Of a stretch of 64,000 nt of DNA, positions 32,394 through 40,916 are shown one piece after another (the first letter of the stretch is position 1; each line of letters begins with the position of its first letter). This DNA comes from G963668345 sp965206025 (GTDB lineage: Bacteria > Acidobacteriota > Terriglobia > Bryobacterales > UBA6623), in assembly GCA_965206025.1 (NCBI GenBank), contig CBDBIU010000005.1, positions 744,001-808,000 of the forward strand, read 5' to 3'. The translations under genes and the position numbers were made by a program. The notes under the pieces were generated by a model, which saw only the letters and a program-made list of their open reading frames with translations, was not told the DNA's origin and did not search any database.

Positions 32394-33938
32394 CTACCTA
32401 GCGTCGTCGGGGCTGAAGCTCACCCGGCGACTTTTGTCCTCGCCAGCGAACTTGAGGTCCTGCCAAAACTGGCCGCCTCCTTCGCGCTTACGGAGAAACC
32501 CTCTCTCGGCCATTTGTTCGTTGAACGCCCTTTGAGTCAGGGATTTCTCTCCTTGCGCCTCCGCGAATTGCCGATATGCCGAGAAGAGTTCCCCGGAAGC
32601 CACTTTGGCGCCGGGCTCTGGGCCGCAGCGAGCGTCCAGGAAACCCCCCAGGACGTCCATCTCCTTGCGATAGTCCTCCGTCGCCGAGGCGACTTCCGCC
32701 GGCCGCTCCAGCCCTTCCTCCTGCCACAGTAAACACCCCTCCACGAGCCACGCGAGGATGCCGGACGCCTCGCCTTTCAGGTCGTCGAGCAAGTGCTTGT
32801 TCTGCTCACGCTTCGGGATCTTGACGCTGAAGGGAACGAGGCAGATGCGATTCCATATTGCGTCGTCAGTCCCGCGGATTACCGGCCTGTGGTTGGCATC
32901 AACGAACAGCGTGTGGGTCGGCGGGAACTCGAAGTGATCCTTCCGCATGCGCTTGGCCTTCAACGTGCCCATGCCCGTTAAATACTTCAGCTGCCCCTCA
33001 GCTAGCCTCACACCTGACTCCGCCTCGCTGGAAGTCACAAACCGTCGACCCCGCAGGTCGGCAATGTCGGAGCGGGCGCCGGCGCTCGGCTCATGGCGTT
33101 GCGCCATCACGGTGTCGATCAAAACCTGGCCGGCGTAGTCACCAAGCACGTAGCGGATCGCTTCGAGCAGGGTAGTCTTGCCGTTGTCGCCGGTGCCATA
33201 TAACACGGCGACGATTTTCTCGGTGACGTCGCCTCTGATGGCATACCCAAAAAGTTTCTGAACGGACCTTATTAGCTCCTGGTTCTCGGCAAGGATACGG
33301 TAGAGGAATTGCCGAAATGTCGGGCATTCGGCGCAGAGGTCGTAGTCAACCGATGCGAGCTTAGTGATGAGATCCTCCCGCCGATGGGGCCGAAGCTCGG
33401 CTGTTCTCAGGTCGATCGTCCCGTTCTGGACGTTTAGGGCCATCGGGTCGGCGTCTAGCTCGTCGAACCGAACCTGAACGTCGGGCTGGGACTGCGCGAT
33501 CCAGACCATATTCGAAAGCCCCCGGCGCGACAAACTGTAGCTAGCGTGAGCTAGGAGCTCGGTGCGCTCCCACCTGTTACCGATTCGGGCAGCATCTGCG
33601 TAGAAGGATCGTCCGGTCGCTGCAGCTAGGGCTAGGACCGACCCGGTTGACTCTTCCCAGCGGGATTGGTTCCAAATAAACCACACGCTCGACTCGGCGC
33701 AAAACCTTAGGCTTTCGCCGTGTCTCTCGACTAACCGGCGACCGTTGCCGAAGTCGGTACGCTCCCTGTCGGAGGTTGCGGCCCCGGGTGTGTTGTCGCT
33801 CGCTTCCGATGACCCGGTAGAGTTCCCGTTCCCATTGCCGCGGCTCTCCTCGGCGACCTCCTTCCTCAATTTCGATTTTGAGAAGCGAAGCCTCTGTGCG
33901 GCCTCGTCGAGTGTGAGCAAGTCAGAGATTCCGGGCAT
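32394..33938 (-). CDS. D5/P4-type SF3 helicase-primase with N-terminal HTH
   Basis: 514 residues from ATG 33938. The N-terminus (LLTLDEAAQRLRFSKSKLRKEV) resembles an excisionase-like helix-turn-helix (HTH_17), linked by an Asn/Ser/Gly-rich spacer to a D5-type region (WNQSRWEE...LNVQNGTIDLRT...). The SF3 helicase domain has Walker A GTGDNGKTTLLEAI, B motif FVTSSEAESGVRLAE and motif C/sensor TLFVDANHRPVI followed by an Arg finger in IWNRICLVPF. It should drive replication of the second island. The frame is open to 34022 but no better start is seen. The neighbour at 34073 is on the same strand, 134 bases upstream. Confidence 0.85.
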   Translation of the reverse strand: MPGISDLLTLDEAAQRLRFSKSKLRKEVAEESRGNGNGNSTGSSEASDNTPGAATSDRERTDFGNGRRLVERHGESLRFCAESSVWFIWNQSRWEESTGSVLALAAATGRSFYADAARIGNRWERTELLAHASYSLSRRGLSNMVWIAQSQPDVQVRFDELDADPMALNVQNGTIDLRTAELRPHRREDLITKLASVDYDLCAECPTFRQFLYRILAENQELIRSVQKLFGYAIRGDVTEKIVAVLYGTGDNGKTTLLEAIRYVLGDYAGQVLIDTVMAQRHEPSAGARSDIADLRGRRFVTSSEAESGVRLAEGQLKYLTGMGTLKAKRMRKDHFEFPPTHTLFVDANHRPVIRGTDDAIWNRICLVPFSVKIPKREQNKHLLDDLKGEASGILAWLVEGCLLWQEEGLERPAEVASATEDYRKEMDVLGGFLDARCGPEPGAKVASGELFSAYRQFAEAQGEKSLTQRAFNEQMAERGFLRKREGGGQFWQDLKFAGEDKSRRVSFSPDDAR

Positions 33939-34072
33939 TGAATGACGAGTATCTCCCGGAGAGAGTTGTCGTCCAAGAATTAAGATCCGGCCAAACGCTA
34001 AGATGCTGGTTTCCGGACGCAAAAAGCCCGTCAGCTGAGAGTTACTTAGAGTTTTGGGGAGGTGCTGAGGAT

Positions 34073-34963
34073 TTAGCTTGTGGGGCTTGTCGATTTGGAC
34101 ATGCGTAGGGCGTAGGCAAGCGCATTATCGAAAGCCTTGGGGTCGGCTTTAAACTGTTCGCACCAGGTCTCGATACCTTTCTCGTGGCATTTCGGAGACA
34201 CCGGAACCTGTTTCTCATCTAGCTCCCGGCAGATTTGCCCACGAGTATCCCGCCAGCTGAGGCCATGACCCTTGACCACGCTGGCGATGGAGTGGTGTCT
34301 ATCCATGTCAGGTTTGGGACCTCTCCTTCTTTTTCCTGGCATCGTTGGCGCGGTGGTTTGATCGTCAGCCGGTATCTGTTCGAGTGTCTGACCGCCCGCC
34401 GCTTCCTCATGTCGCGCGAAGGTCCTCCACCGGCGAGCGACCGCCTCGGGAATTTCACCTTCAAGATGCGCCATGATGCGGCGCCGAGTTGCAGAGTTAC
34501 GATCTTCAGTCCTGAGGGCCCAGACGTACCTCCAGCGCCACACCTCTGCAATTTCTTCGTCACCTACGAGGCCCTTTTTGTGCGCTACGACCGGCCAGCA
34601 TTCGGCCAGAGTTTCTTCCCACACGCCCTCATAACCCGGGATTGGGTTCGGCACACCATGTTCGCGGTTCCCAAGATAATTCTCGATCAACTCTTCATGA
34701 ACCCACCTTGGCAAAAGCTCTTCGACTATCTTGGTACTAACTGTCACAGTCGAGGTTGGGCAGTTGTCAGCGTAGGCATTGAACAATTCTGCGGCGTAGG
34801 TTTCAAAGTACGGGATCAGATCTTTGTAGGTCCCCGATCTCAACTCTTCAACGGTCAAATCGGCGAAATGCTTGACTATGGACTGCGTCAGGTTGGCACG
34901 GGCTTTGGCCTCAGCCCTTTTGACGGCAGGAACCAGCTCGTTGGGTAGGTCTGGAAATTCCAA
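34073..34963 (-). CDS. Unknown island protein
   Basis: 296 residues from TTG 34963, chosen because AAGGAG lies 8 bases upstream and the frame begins there. The N-terminal half is acidic and helical with many Trp and Tyr (AELFNAYADNCP, EVWRWRYVWALRTEDRN). A basic hinge (GKRRRGPKPDMDRHHSI) leads to a C-terminal helical part (LSWRDTRGQICRELDEKQV ... KGIETWCEQF). The hinge and following helices suggest nucleic-acid binding. Its position next to the primase and directly after the shared leader mirrors that of the HTH gene in the first island, although the sequences are not obviously related. Confidence 0.55.
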   Translation of the reverse strand: MEFPDLPNELVPAVKRAEAKARANLTQSIVKHFADLTVEELRSGTYKDLIPYFETYAAELFNAYADNCPTSTVTVSTKIVEELLPRWVHEELIENYLGNREHGVPNPIPGYEGVWEETLAECWPVVAHKKGLVGDEEIAEVWRWRYVWALRTEDRNSATRRRIMAHLEGEIPEAVARRWRTFARHEEAAGGQTLEQIPADDQTTAPTMPGKRRRGPKPDMDRHHSIASVVKGHGLSWRDTRGQICRELDEKQVPVSPKCHEKGIETWCEQFKADPKAFDNALAYALRMSKSTSPTS

Positions 34964-34997
34964 TGCGACCGCTCCTTAGGCGATACCCTTGATGGGG

Positions 34998-35152
34998 GTT
35001 GGCCGCCAGCGGGTCAAGGGAAACCCGCTTGTCGCCCGCGCCAGGCTAGGCGGCCTGCGACCAGGATAACCTGCTTTGCCGCTCCTCGGGCTCTCTTGGG
35101 CGATAAACCAGGCGTGCATGTGAAATCATCGATAAACCCCTAGATGGGACCC
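34998..35152 (-). promoter_or_regulatory. 155-bp leader shared with the first island (copy B)
   Basis: Counterpart of 11166-11320. The AGCGGGT/ACCCGCT stem is preserved, with one base change in its loop. A 47-codon frame (35119 to 34976, MHAWFIAQESPRSGK...) corresponds to the in-frame upstream extension in copy A, but most substitutions between the two alter amino acids, which argues for a DNA or RNA function. From 35153 to 35552 nothing gene-like is seen. Confidence 0.6.
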
Positions 35153-35552
35153 GCTCGCCAATTAAGGGGGCATGGGGGGCACCCGGAAGTTCGAGGCAAG
35201 GGAACGGCCTCGGTCAGGCGATCGACCAAGTGTGGGAGGTGCGAACCAAAGCCCTGCCCTTGCGCTTCCAGACCCACTGCTCGGACGGCGGAAAGGCGGC
35301 AGGTGCTTACCGTGGAGCGAACGTTCAGTAGCCGTTTTCCCCTTGTCTTTCGGGTCAATTCATGGCACAATCTAAGCGGCCCTCACAGATGCACCAACAC
35401 CTGTGAGAGCCTAACCGCCACGCGAAGGTCAGATTCGCATGATGGCTGCCCACCATTCTTACACACCCGTTTTCTTGCCTCTCGGGTCCTGCCTTTCGTG
35501 GGGCCTTTTCGCGCCTAGTCCGCCTGTTTGGGCGGCGGATTTGGTGCGATTT

Positions 35553-35584
35553 GAATGCAAGATAAGTCGTCTTTCCTTGCATTC
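35553..35584. promoter_or_regulatory. Inverted repeat before the recombinase gene
   Basis: GAATGCAAG (35553-35561) and CTTGCATTC (35576-35584) are perfect inverted 9-mers ending just before the GGGAGGG ribosome-binding site of the recombinase. A likely operator or recombination site; TGCATTCGG overlaps the repeat unit seen at 7348 and 28686. Confidence 0.45.
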
Positions 35585-35598
35585 GGGAGGGTCACCCA

Positions 35599-36318
35599 AT
35601 GCATCAGATGGTTCTAGCTCCGTCGGGAGACACGCTCACTAGCCAAGCCGACAGCGATGAACAGCTCCTGGCTCTCTGGCTTCACGGAAGGAGGCCCGCT
35701 ACCCAGCGGGCTTACTCTTCGGACTCCAGGCGGTTTTTGAGATTCGTCTCGAAGCCGCTGCGGTCGATCAAGCTGGCTCACGTCCAGGCGTTCGCGGACA
35801 GCATGGCGGACCGCGCACCCGCCACTCAATCGCGAGCCATCAACGTGGTGAAGTCCCTGCTCTCATTCGCTCATCGTGTTGGATACCTGCCGTTCAACGT
35901 CGCGGCGGCAGTCAAAGCTCCGCCGGCCAAGGACACCCGCGCAGAACGTATTCTGCCTGAGGCTGAGATCCAAAAGATGCTTGCTCTCGAACGCCACCCC
36001 CGAAATGGCGTGATCCTTCGCCTCTTGTACGGTGCCGGCCTCCGCGTGTCGGAGCTTTGCGGTCTCGTGCAGAGCGACTGTCAACCGCGAGACGAAACCG
36101 GACAGGTCACCGTGTTTGGGAAGGGCGGCAAGACGCGGACGGTGTTGCTGCCCCAATCGGTGTGGCAAGACCTCGAAGCCCTTCGCGGGGAGGCGAGCAA
36201 CCCTGACGCCCCTGTCTTTCGTTCTCGGAAGAGAGGCGGGCGAAGCGAAAGGCAAAATCAACCGCAAAACCGGCGAAGTAAAGCGCCCCGGAAAAGTCAC
36301 CCGAGACGCGATGAATGA
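35599..36318 (+). pseudogene. Truncated XerC-like tyrosine recombinase
   Basis: ATG 35599 with GGGAGGG 7 bases upstream. 239 residues are readable. The SAM-like N-terminal domain is intact (ATQRAYSSDSRRFLRF ... SRAINVVKSLLSFAHRVGYL). The catalytic domain starts with the first Arg (LLYGAGLRVSELCGL) and VFGKGGKTRTVLLP, reaching DAPVFRSRKRGG. The sequence then loses the family pattern: no HxxR, second His or Tyr is found in any frame downstream (one frame gives ESPHRYKRLPDVLKHDH at about 36360-36415). The enzyme should be inactive, leaving the second island without its recombinase. Confidence 0.75.
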
Positions 36319-36737
36319 ATGGATATCTCGTGAAGGCGTAGAGCTTCGTGGCGCTGGCGTTGATGAATCGCCGCATCGTTACAAACGACTGCCGGATGTG
36401 CTAAAGCACGATCATTGTTGTAATGGCCTCGACCCTCGATCCCATCGTCGTCAGCATCCCGGCAAAGATGATGCTAAAGCGGGATGGGTACTTTAGGCCC
36501 ACGGACGCGGACCCTGGAACGGCACCAGGTCCGCGCTACGGTACTGCTTCGGGCCGTGGTCGATTGGACGGCCAACGACCGCAGGTCTCGCCAAAACAGC
36601 CGCCGAGGCCTGCGCTACGGCCCTTCAGCCTGAGTGTTTCCCGTGAGGCTGACATCTGCCAACGCTTACAACAAGCTCGTAGCACGGCCATCCGAGTTGT
36701 GCTGTCAAGGGCCTATGGGCAAACGGGCCGCTCAGCC
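36319..36737. other. Region after the broken recombinase, no gene
   Basis: Contains the decayed recombinase tail and GC-rich sequence with short repeats (TGCGCTACGG and GCGCTACGGTACTG). No frame has a convincing start or family match. Confidence 0.4.
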
Positions 36738-39404
36738 CTACGGGGATCTCTTTTCAACCGCGAGGGTGATTCCGGGCGGGCTTGTCTGACTCCCAATATT
36801 GAGAAGCACCGGCACGGCATTGCCGGGAACGGTATCGGGCGGAATGCGCACGTTAAGCTGAAATAATCCCGCCACCAAGGTCGGGGCGGCCCCGAAATAG
36901 TGAATATCCGCGTACCTGCCGCCGATGAGGACCGAAACCGGGGCCACCGGCGCGGGCAGCGTACCGATGGCCAGCTTCCCGTTAATGCCCGGCGGGGTCG
37001 TCTGGCCCGCTCCCGTCGTCCATAAAACAACGATCGATCCCGCTTTGGCCGGGTTCGACGGCGTATTGACGCTGCCATCTTCATTAAAAGCAACCGCCGG
37101 GCCGCCGCCCGTGGTGGAAAGTGTGAATAGAGCCGGCTTTGTGTCCACGACGGTTGTGAACCGCTGTTCCGATAGGTGCCCCTGATTCTCGACTTGCACA
37201 CGGGTGGAACTTTTTCCCGCCACATCGTAGGGCACGATCGCGCTGACTATGTCTTCCCAGACGAAGACGAGGGGCGCCGGAACGCCATCGAACAAGACGC
37301 GAGTGTCCTCAAGCTGAGTGACCACGTAATCTCCCTCAACCTGAGCGAGAACCAGATCGGCGGGCCCCAGGTTCGGTCCGAAGATGGTGACGATCTCGCC
37401 GGGGGATACAGTGTGGGTCTGCTCCGAGCTCGCCGCGCTCACGATAGCGGCAATCGTCGGATGATCCGCGTCGTCGCTACCGACTACCCAGCTACCCCGG
37501 GATCTAGGTCGAGATCTCAATCCGGTCCTGTCCGAAGCACTCAGTTGGATTTCCTTGACGCCCTCGAATCCGGACTTGAAAGTCATCGGCAAGGTCATTT
37601 GCAGCGCCGACCCCGCCGTCGAAACGCTTGCGCCGCCAAGATCAAGGGAACATAGCTCCGTTTCAAGCACGCCTCTATTTGCTAGAGGCGTAAAATCCGA
37701 GGACGTATTCTCGCCGAACAGGATGAACTGGTCTTGGGAGGAAAACCATAAGAGACCGCAAACCCGGGCCGCATCAACCGATCGAAAGTTCAAAGATAGG
37801 CTGGAAAGCTCCTCGGCGCCGTTCGGGTCGGCCGCGACAACGGCAAAAGTCTGTTGGTCTCCCTCGCCCGTCCAGGGCGTAACGGAGACCACCGCGGGCG
37901 GCACTCTTGTCGTGGGGCCGACCATCCAAGTTCCTACCATCCGCCGCTCGGACCGCGTTTTCGACGCATCCTCGACCCTGGCATAGATGGTCTTGGCTCC
38001 TTCAAAATCCTGCTTGAAGGCCAGCGCCAAGCTAACACTTAGTCCGTTTCCGAAACCTTGGATCGAGGAGGTTCTCGGATCCAATATGCAGAACTCATTT
38101 TCCAGGAGATCCCCGACGCCGATCTTACCCATCTGGAGGCTGCTATTCGTACTTTGCAGACCGAGAGTCTGGCCTCCGCTCCAGTAATTCAAACTGCAGA
38201 ACGCCGGCCCGTCGTCGGATCGAAACTCGATGTAAGTGTTCGAGATGTCCGCAAAGCCGTCTTCGTCCTGGAAGGAGAACCAAAATTTCGTTTGCAAGCC
38301 TTCTCCCGAAGACGGCGAGAGCGGAAAGCGTGGAAAGGTCGGCGCGACCTGCAACGCTTCCCCGACCCGCCACGTACCGGCCGAAATAAACCCGGTTGTG
38401 AGGCCCGCCGCATCGCGCGCTTGTACTCGAATTGTCGCCAGGGCTTCAAGTTCTGGGGCGAAGGAGAGTCCGAACATCACCTCAAGCCTGTCACCGGAGC
38501 CCAAAACGTTGGAACGGCTTCCGTCCAGCGAGCAGAAATCCGTCTCCAAAAGACCTGGGTCGCCGACGTCAATGGACCCGTCAAACTGGCTATCCACAGA
38601 CAGGATGAACCGGGTTTCGATTTCTCCTGATGAACTATTCAAGAAGCGAACGTACTGGGCTGAGCAGAACGTCGGACCCGATCCAAGGTTCAGAGAAATG
38701 GACAGAAAGACGTTTACTATATCGTCGAAGCCATTTCCGTCATCGATCCGAACAGAGAGTGTTTGGGAGAAGCCGCTGCTGGAAGCCGGGCTAAGTGAAA
38801 CGAAGGACGGCCGGAAGCGGTTGGCTCCCTGCGTGATCGTCACCGTTTGCCGCTCTATCGTAATCGTCCCTTTGCGGGGATCAGTGCCCTCATTTTCGTC
38901 AACCTGATAGGTCAACTCACCGTTCCCGGCGCCTGAGCTGCCTGACGTAATCCTGATCCAGGCTGCGTTGCTTCTCGCCGACCAGCCGCAGTCGTCCGGC
39001 GCGGTCACGCTTACGGTTCCCGTTTCGGCCGAGGGTGAATGCGCAAGGTTCCTCGGGCTAACCAGCGCACAAATCTCCTCGTAATCGACACCGATGGTAA
39101 GCCCGTCACGGCTGGCGGATAGCACTGAAAGCAAAAGGTCGCTATAGGGGTCTTTCCACGTCTCTCCTTCCTGCAGAACAGGATCGATGAATTCCCTCGA
39201 TGCTTCGGATTGCGACCGCGGGGTGAAGTCGAGGAGGTGCGTATAAAGCGGCGGGTACAACGCTCGGGTGGCGTCGTCCTCGTAATGAATCAGCGCCCCC
39301 GAGTAGAGACTCGGGTCGAAGTTATCATCGTAGTCGCCTAGGGGTTGCCGACTTTCGACCCAGAACCACGCGCCATTGCCTACATCCCGACGAATCTTTA
39401 GCGC
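36738..39404 (-). CDS. Secreted repeat protein with BACON and Solibacter-type C-terminal domains, 5'-truncated
   Basis: The recognisable frame runs from about 39404, but no good start codon exists; TTG 39260 is the first candidate, so the N-terminus is probably missing. The first ~90 residues (KIRRDVGNGAWFWVESRQ ... THLLDFTP) recall the end of a gametolysin-like (M11) peptidase. A BACON domain follows (CGWSARSNAAWIRITSGSSG ... ITQGA). Then come three tandem modules of about 125 residues, each ending in GTWxVG/GSWVVG with paired cysteines (CSLDG, CILDP, CSLDLG). An IPT-like, TIGR03437-type C-terminal domain completes it (GEIVTIFGPNLGP ... AGLFQLNVRIPP). Extracellular role; the substrate is unknown. 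Confidence 0.7.
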   Translation of the reverse strand, partial: ALKIRRDVGNGAWFWVESRQPLGDYDDNFDPSLYSGALIHYEDDATRALYPPLYTHLLDFTPRSQSEASREFIDPVLQEGETWKDPYSDLLLSVLSASRDGLTIGVDYEEICALVSPRNLAHSPSAETGTVSVTAPDDCGWSARSNAAWIRITSGSSGAGNGELTYQVDENEGTDPRKGTITIERQTVTITQGANRFRPSFVSLSPASSSGFSQTLSVRIDDGNGFDDIVNVFLSISLNLGSGPTFCSAQYVRFLNSSSGEIETRFILSVDSQFDGSIDVGDPGLLETDFCSLDGSRSNVLGSGDRLEVMFGLSFAPELEALATIRVQARDAAGLTTGFISAGTWRVGEALQVAPTFPRFPLSPSSGEGLQTKFWFSFQDEDGFADISNTYIEFRSDDGPAFCSLNYWSGGQTLGLQSTNSSLQMGKIGVGDLLENEFCILDPRTSSIQGFGNGLSVSLALAFKQDFEGAKTIYARVEDASKTRSERRMVGTWMVGPTTRVPPAVVSVTPWTGEGDQQTFAVVAADPNGAEELSSLSLNFRSVDAARVCGLLWFSSQDQFILFGENTSSDFTPLANRGVLETELCSLDLGGASVSTAGSALQMTLPMTFKSGFEGVKEIQLSASDRTGLRSRPRSRGSWVVGSDDADHPTIAAIVSAASSEQTHTVSPGEIVTIFGPNLGPADLVLAQVEGDYVVTQLEDTRVLFDGVPAPLVFVWEDIVSAIVPYDVAGKSSTRVQVENQGHLSEQRFTTVVDTKPALFTLSTTGGGPAVAFNEDGSVNTPSNPAKAGSIVVLWTTGAGQTTPPGINGKLAIGTLPAPVAPVSVLIGGRYADIHYFGAAPTLVAGLFQLNVRIPPDTVPGNAVPVLLNIGSQTSPPGITLAVEKRSP

Positions 39405-39552
39405 CTGAGGCTGCGGCTCCGTATTTCTCTTCTGCGTCTTTGTATCCGGCGTCGGTGAGTTGTAGGTCGACGCAGATTTGCTCGAGCAATTCGTCTAGCT
39501 GCGGCTTTTGAGATTCACTGTCTACAGCTAGGCTAGTGGGCGAAGAAACCAT
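39325..39552 (-). pseudogene. Possible N-terminal fragment of a CBASS-type nucleotidyltransferase
   Basis: ATG 39552 has a near-ideal AGGAGG 5 bases upstream. The first ~45 residues include LDELLEQICVDLQLTDAGYK and DAEEKYGAAA, which resemble the helical start of CD-NTase/SMODS nucleotidyltransferases (LxxLCExLQLTxTQYxxAExRYxA). No catalytic GS...DxD region follows. After about residue 48 the frame becomes unrelated, and an overlapping frame carries the peptidase-like sequence instead. I infer a deletion that removed the rest of the gene and the 5' end of its neighbour. Confidence 0.4.
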
Positions 39553-39641
39553 TGATACCTCCTGAACTTACCCGGTTGCAGGCTAATCGAAGGGGGCCGA
39601 GCGAGAGTCGATGGTGTGGCCTAGACCAACTGAGAAAGGGA

Positions 39642-39696
39642 GCTACAACGAACAGCCTAGTACGTGTTTATTCAAGTATGGTACCAATATGGCGTG
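39642..39696 (+). repeat. 55-bp direct repeat, outer copy
   Basis: Starts GCTACAACGAACAGCC and ends CCAATATGGCGTG; identical to 40740-40794. It lies between the nucleotidyltransferase-like start and the degraded IS copy. Confidence 0.85.
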
Positions 39697-39802
39697 TACT
39701 CAGTCAAGCGGGAGTCTTGTCTCATGCAAGATGAGTCTGAACGAGGAGTTTGTTTCTCACACAAGATGAGCCTGAAGGATCGGGGAGTGGGCATGCTGGG
39801 AA

Positions 39803-40737
39803 TTGACTATCCAAGTGCAAAACACCAGCAAGCTGAACCTGCAACAGATCCAGCAGTTTCTCCACTCCAGCGAGGAGATTCGATTCAAAGGCAAAGGGCG
39901 GGCCGAGATCTACACGTGGGTGGCGCGCACGCTTCGCCAGCACGGCTACAGCCGCCAAAACCGCGCCGACAAAGGGCTGCTGCGGCAGTATCTGGTCAAG
40001 ATGACCGGACTGAGCCGGGCGCAAATCACGCGGCTGATCCAGCAGTACCGGCAGGGCGGAGAACTCCAACCCGCCCGCTACCGGCGGCATCGCTTTGCCC
40101 GCAAGTACACGCCCGCCGACGTCGAACTGCTGGCGGCGGTGGACGAGGCCCACGAAACCCTCAGCGGCCCGGCCACGCGCAAGATCCTCGAGCGGGAATA
40201 CCAGCAGTACCAGCAGCGCGAATACGAGCGGCTGGCTTGGGATCTCGGTGGCCCAGATCTATCGCCTGCGGCGGCGCAGAGCCTACCGCCAGCGGCGGCT
40301 GCATTTCACCAAGACCCGGCCCACGGCGGTGTCGATCGGCGATACGGCCCGACCCGCAAGGCCTGAACTTATCCCGGTTCGCGATGGCGTCAAGGCTGGC
40401 AAGTGGTCGGCGCCACGCCCGCGATCAGTGAAGCCTGGCTGGAGCCGTTGCTGAAAGCCATGATCGAGCAATCCGCGGCTTCCATTCCGACAACGGCAGC
40501 GAGTTCCTCAATCGCACGGTGGGCCAGACCAAGTCGCGTCCGCGGCACTCCAACGACAACGGCTTGGTGGAATCGAAAAACGGCGCGGTGATCCGCAAAC
40601 ACATGGGATATACGTACATCGCGGCGCCGCACGCGGGGCGCATCCAGCGCTTCTACCAACAGCACTTCCCTGGTGTGAACTTCCACCGGCCCTGCGGACA
40701 GCCCGAGATCAAGACCACGCCAAAGGCAAGCAGAAGG
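39803..40737 (+). pseudogene. Broken transposase of the degraded IS copy
   Basis: Identical to the 414-residue transposase for about 146 residues. A one-base gain near 40237 (GGCTTGGG for GGCGGGG) shifts the frame, and further deletions remove the first catalytic Asp region (RVDTVHQG) and other pieces. HSDNGSEF and NGLVESKNG codons survive in separate frames. It cannot make an active enzyme. Confidence 0.85.
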
Positions 40738-40739
40738 GT

Positions 40740-40794
40740 GCTACAACGAACAGCCTAGTACGTGTTTATTCAAGTATGGTACCAATATGGCGTG
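40740..40794 (+). repeat. 55-bp direct repeat, copy inside the degraded IS
   Basis: Identical to 39642-39696. It replaces the IS segment between the codons for KGKQK and the sequence after the transposase stop. Confidence 0.85.
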
Positions 40795-40916
40795 AACAGC
40801 AGGAAGAGGGCTGTGGAAATGACGGGCGATGGAAAACGAGGAAAACCAAAACCAGGTTTCCCTTCGTTTCCCACCGCCACAGTCAAGCGGGAGTCTTCAG
40901 GCTCTCATGCTGCGGG

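Larger units (their letters stand above)
39713..40916 (+). mobile_element. Degraded, patchwork third copy of the 1573-bp IS
   Basis: Colinear with 40917-42489 but carries at least eight deletions or replacements. Several replacements are copies of adjacent flank: CCTGAACTTATCCCGGTT at 40362 (flank version near 39561), the 55-bp repeat at 40740-40794, and CAGTCAAGCGGGAGTCTT at 40880 (flank version 39701). The transposase-proximal end is intact; the distal end is reduced to a few short pieces. The intact copy begins immediately after it, so the two are in direct tandem. Confidence 0.8.

Noticed and set aside
39260..39262. TTG as the true start of the BACON repeat protein
   Set aside because: Conserved peptidase-like residues continue upstream of it in the same frame and there is no ribosome-binding site, so truncation is more likely.
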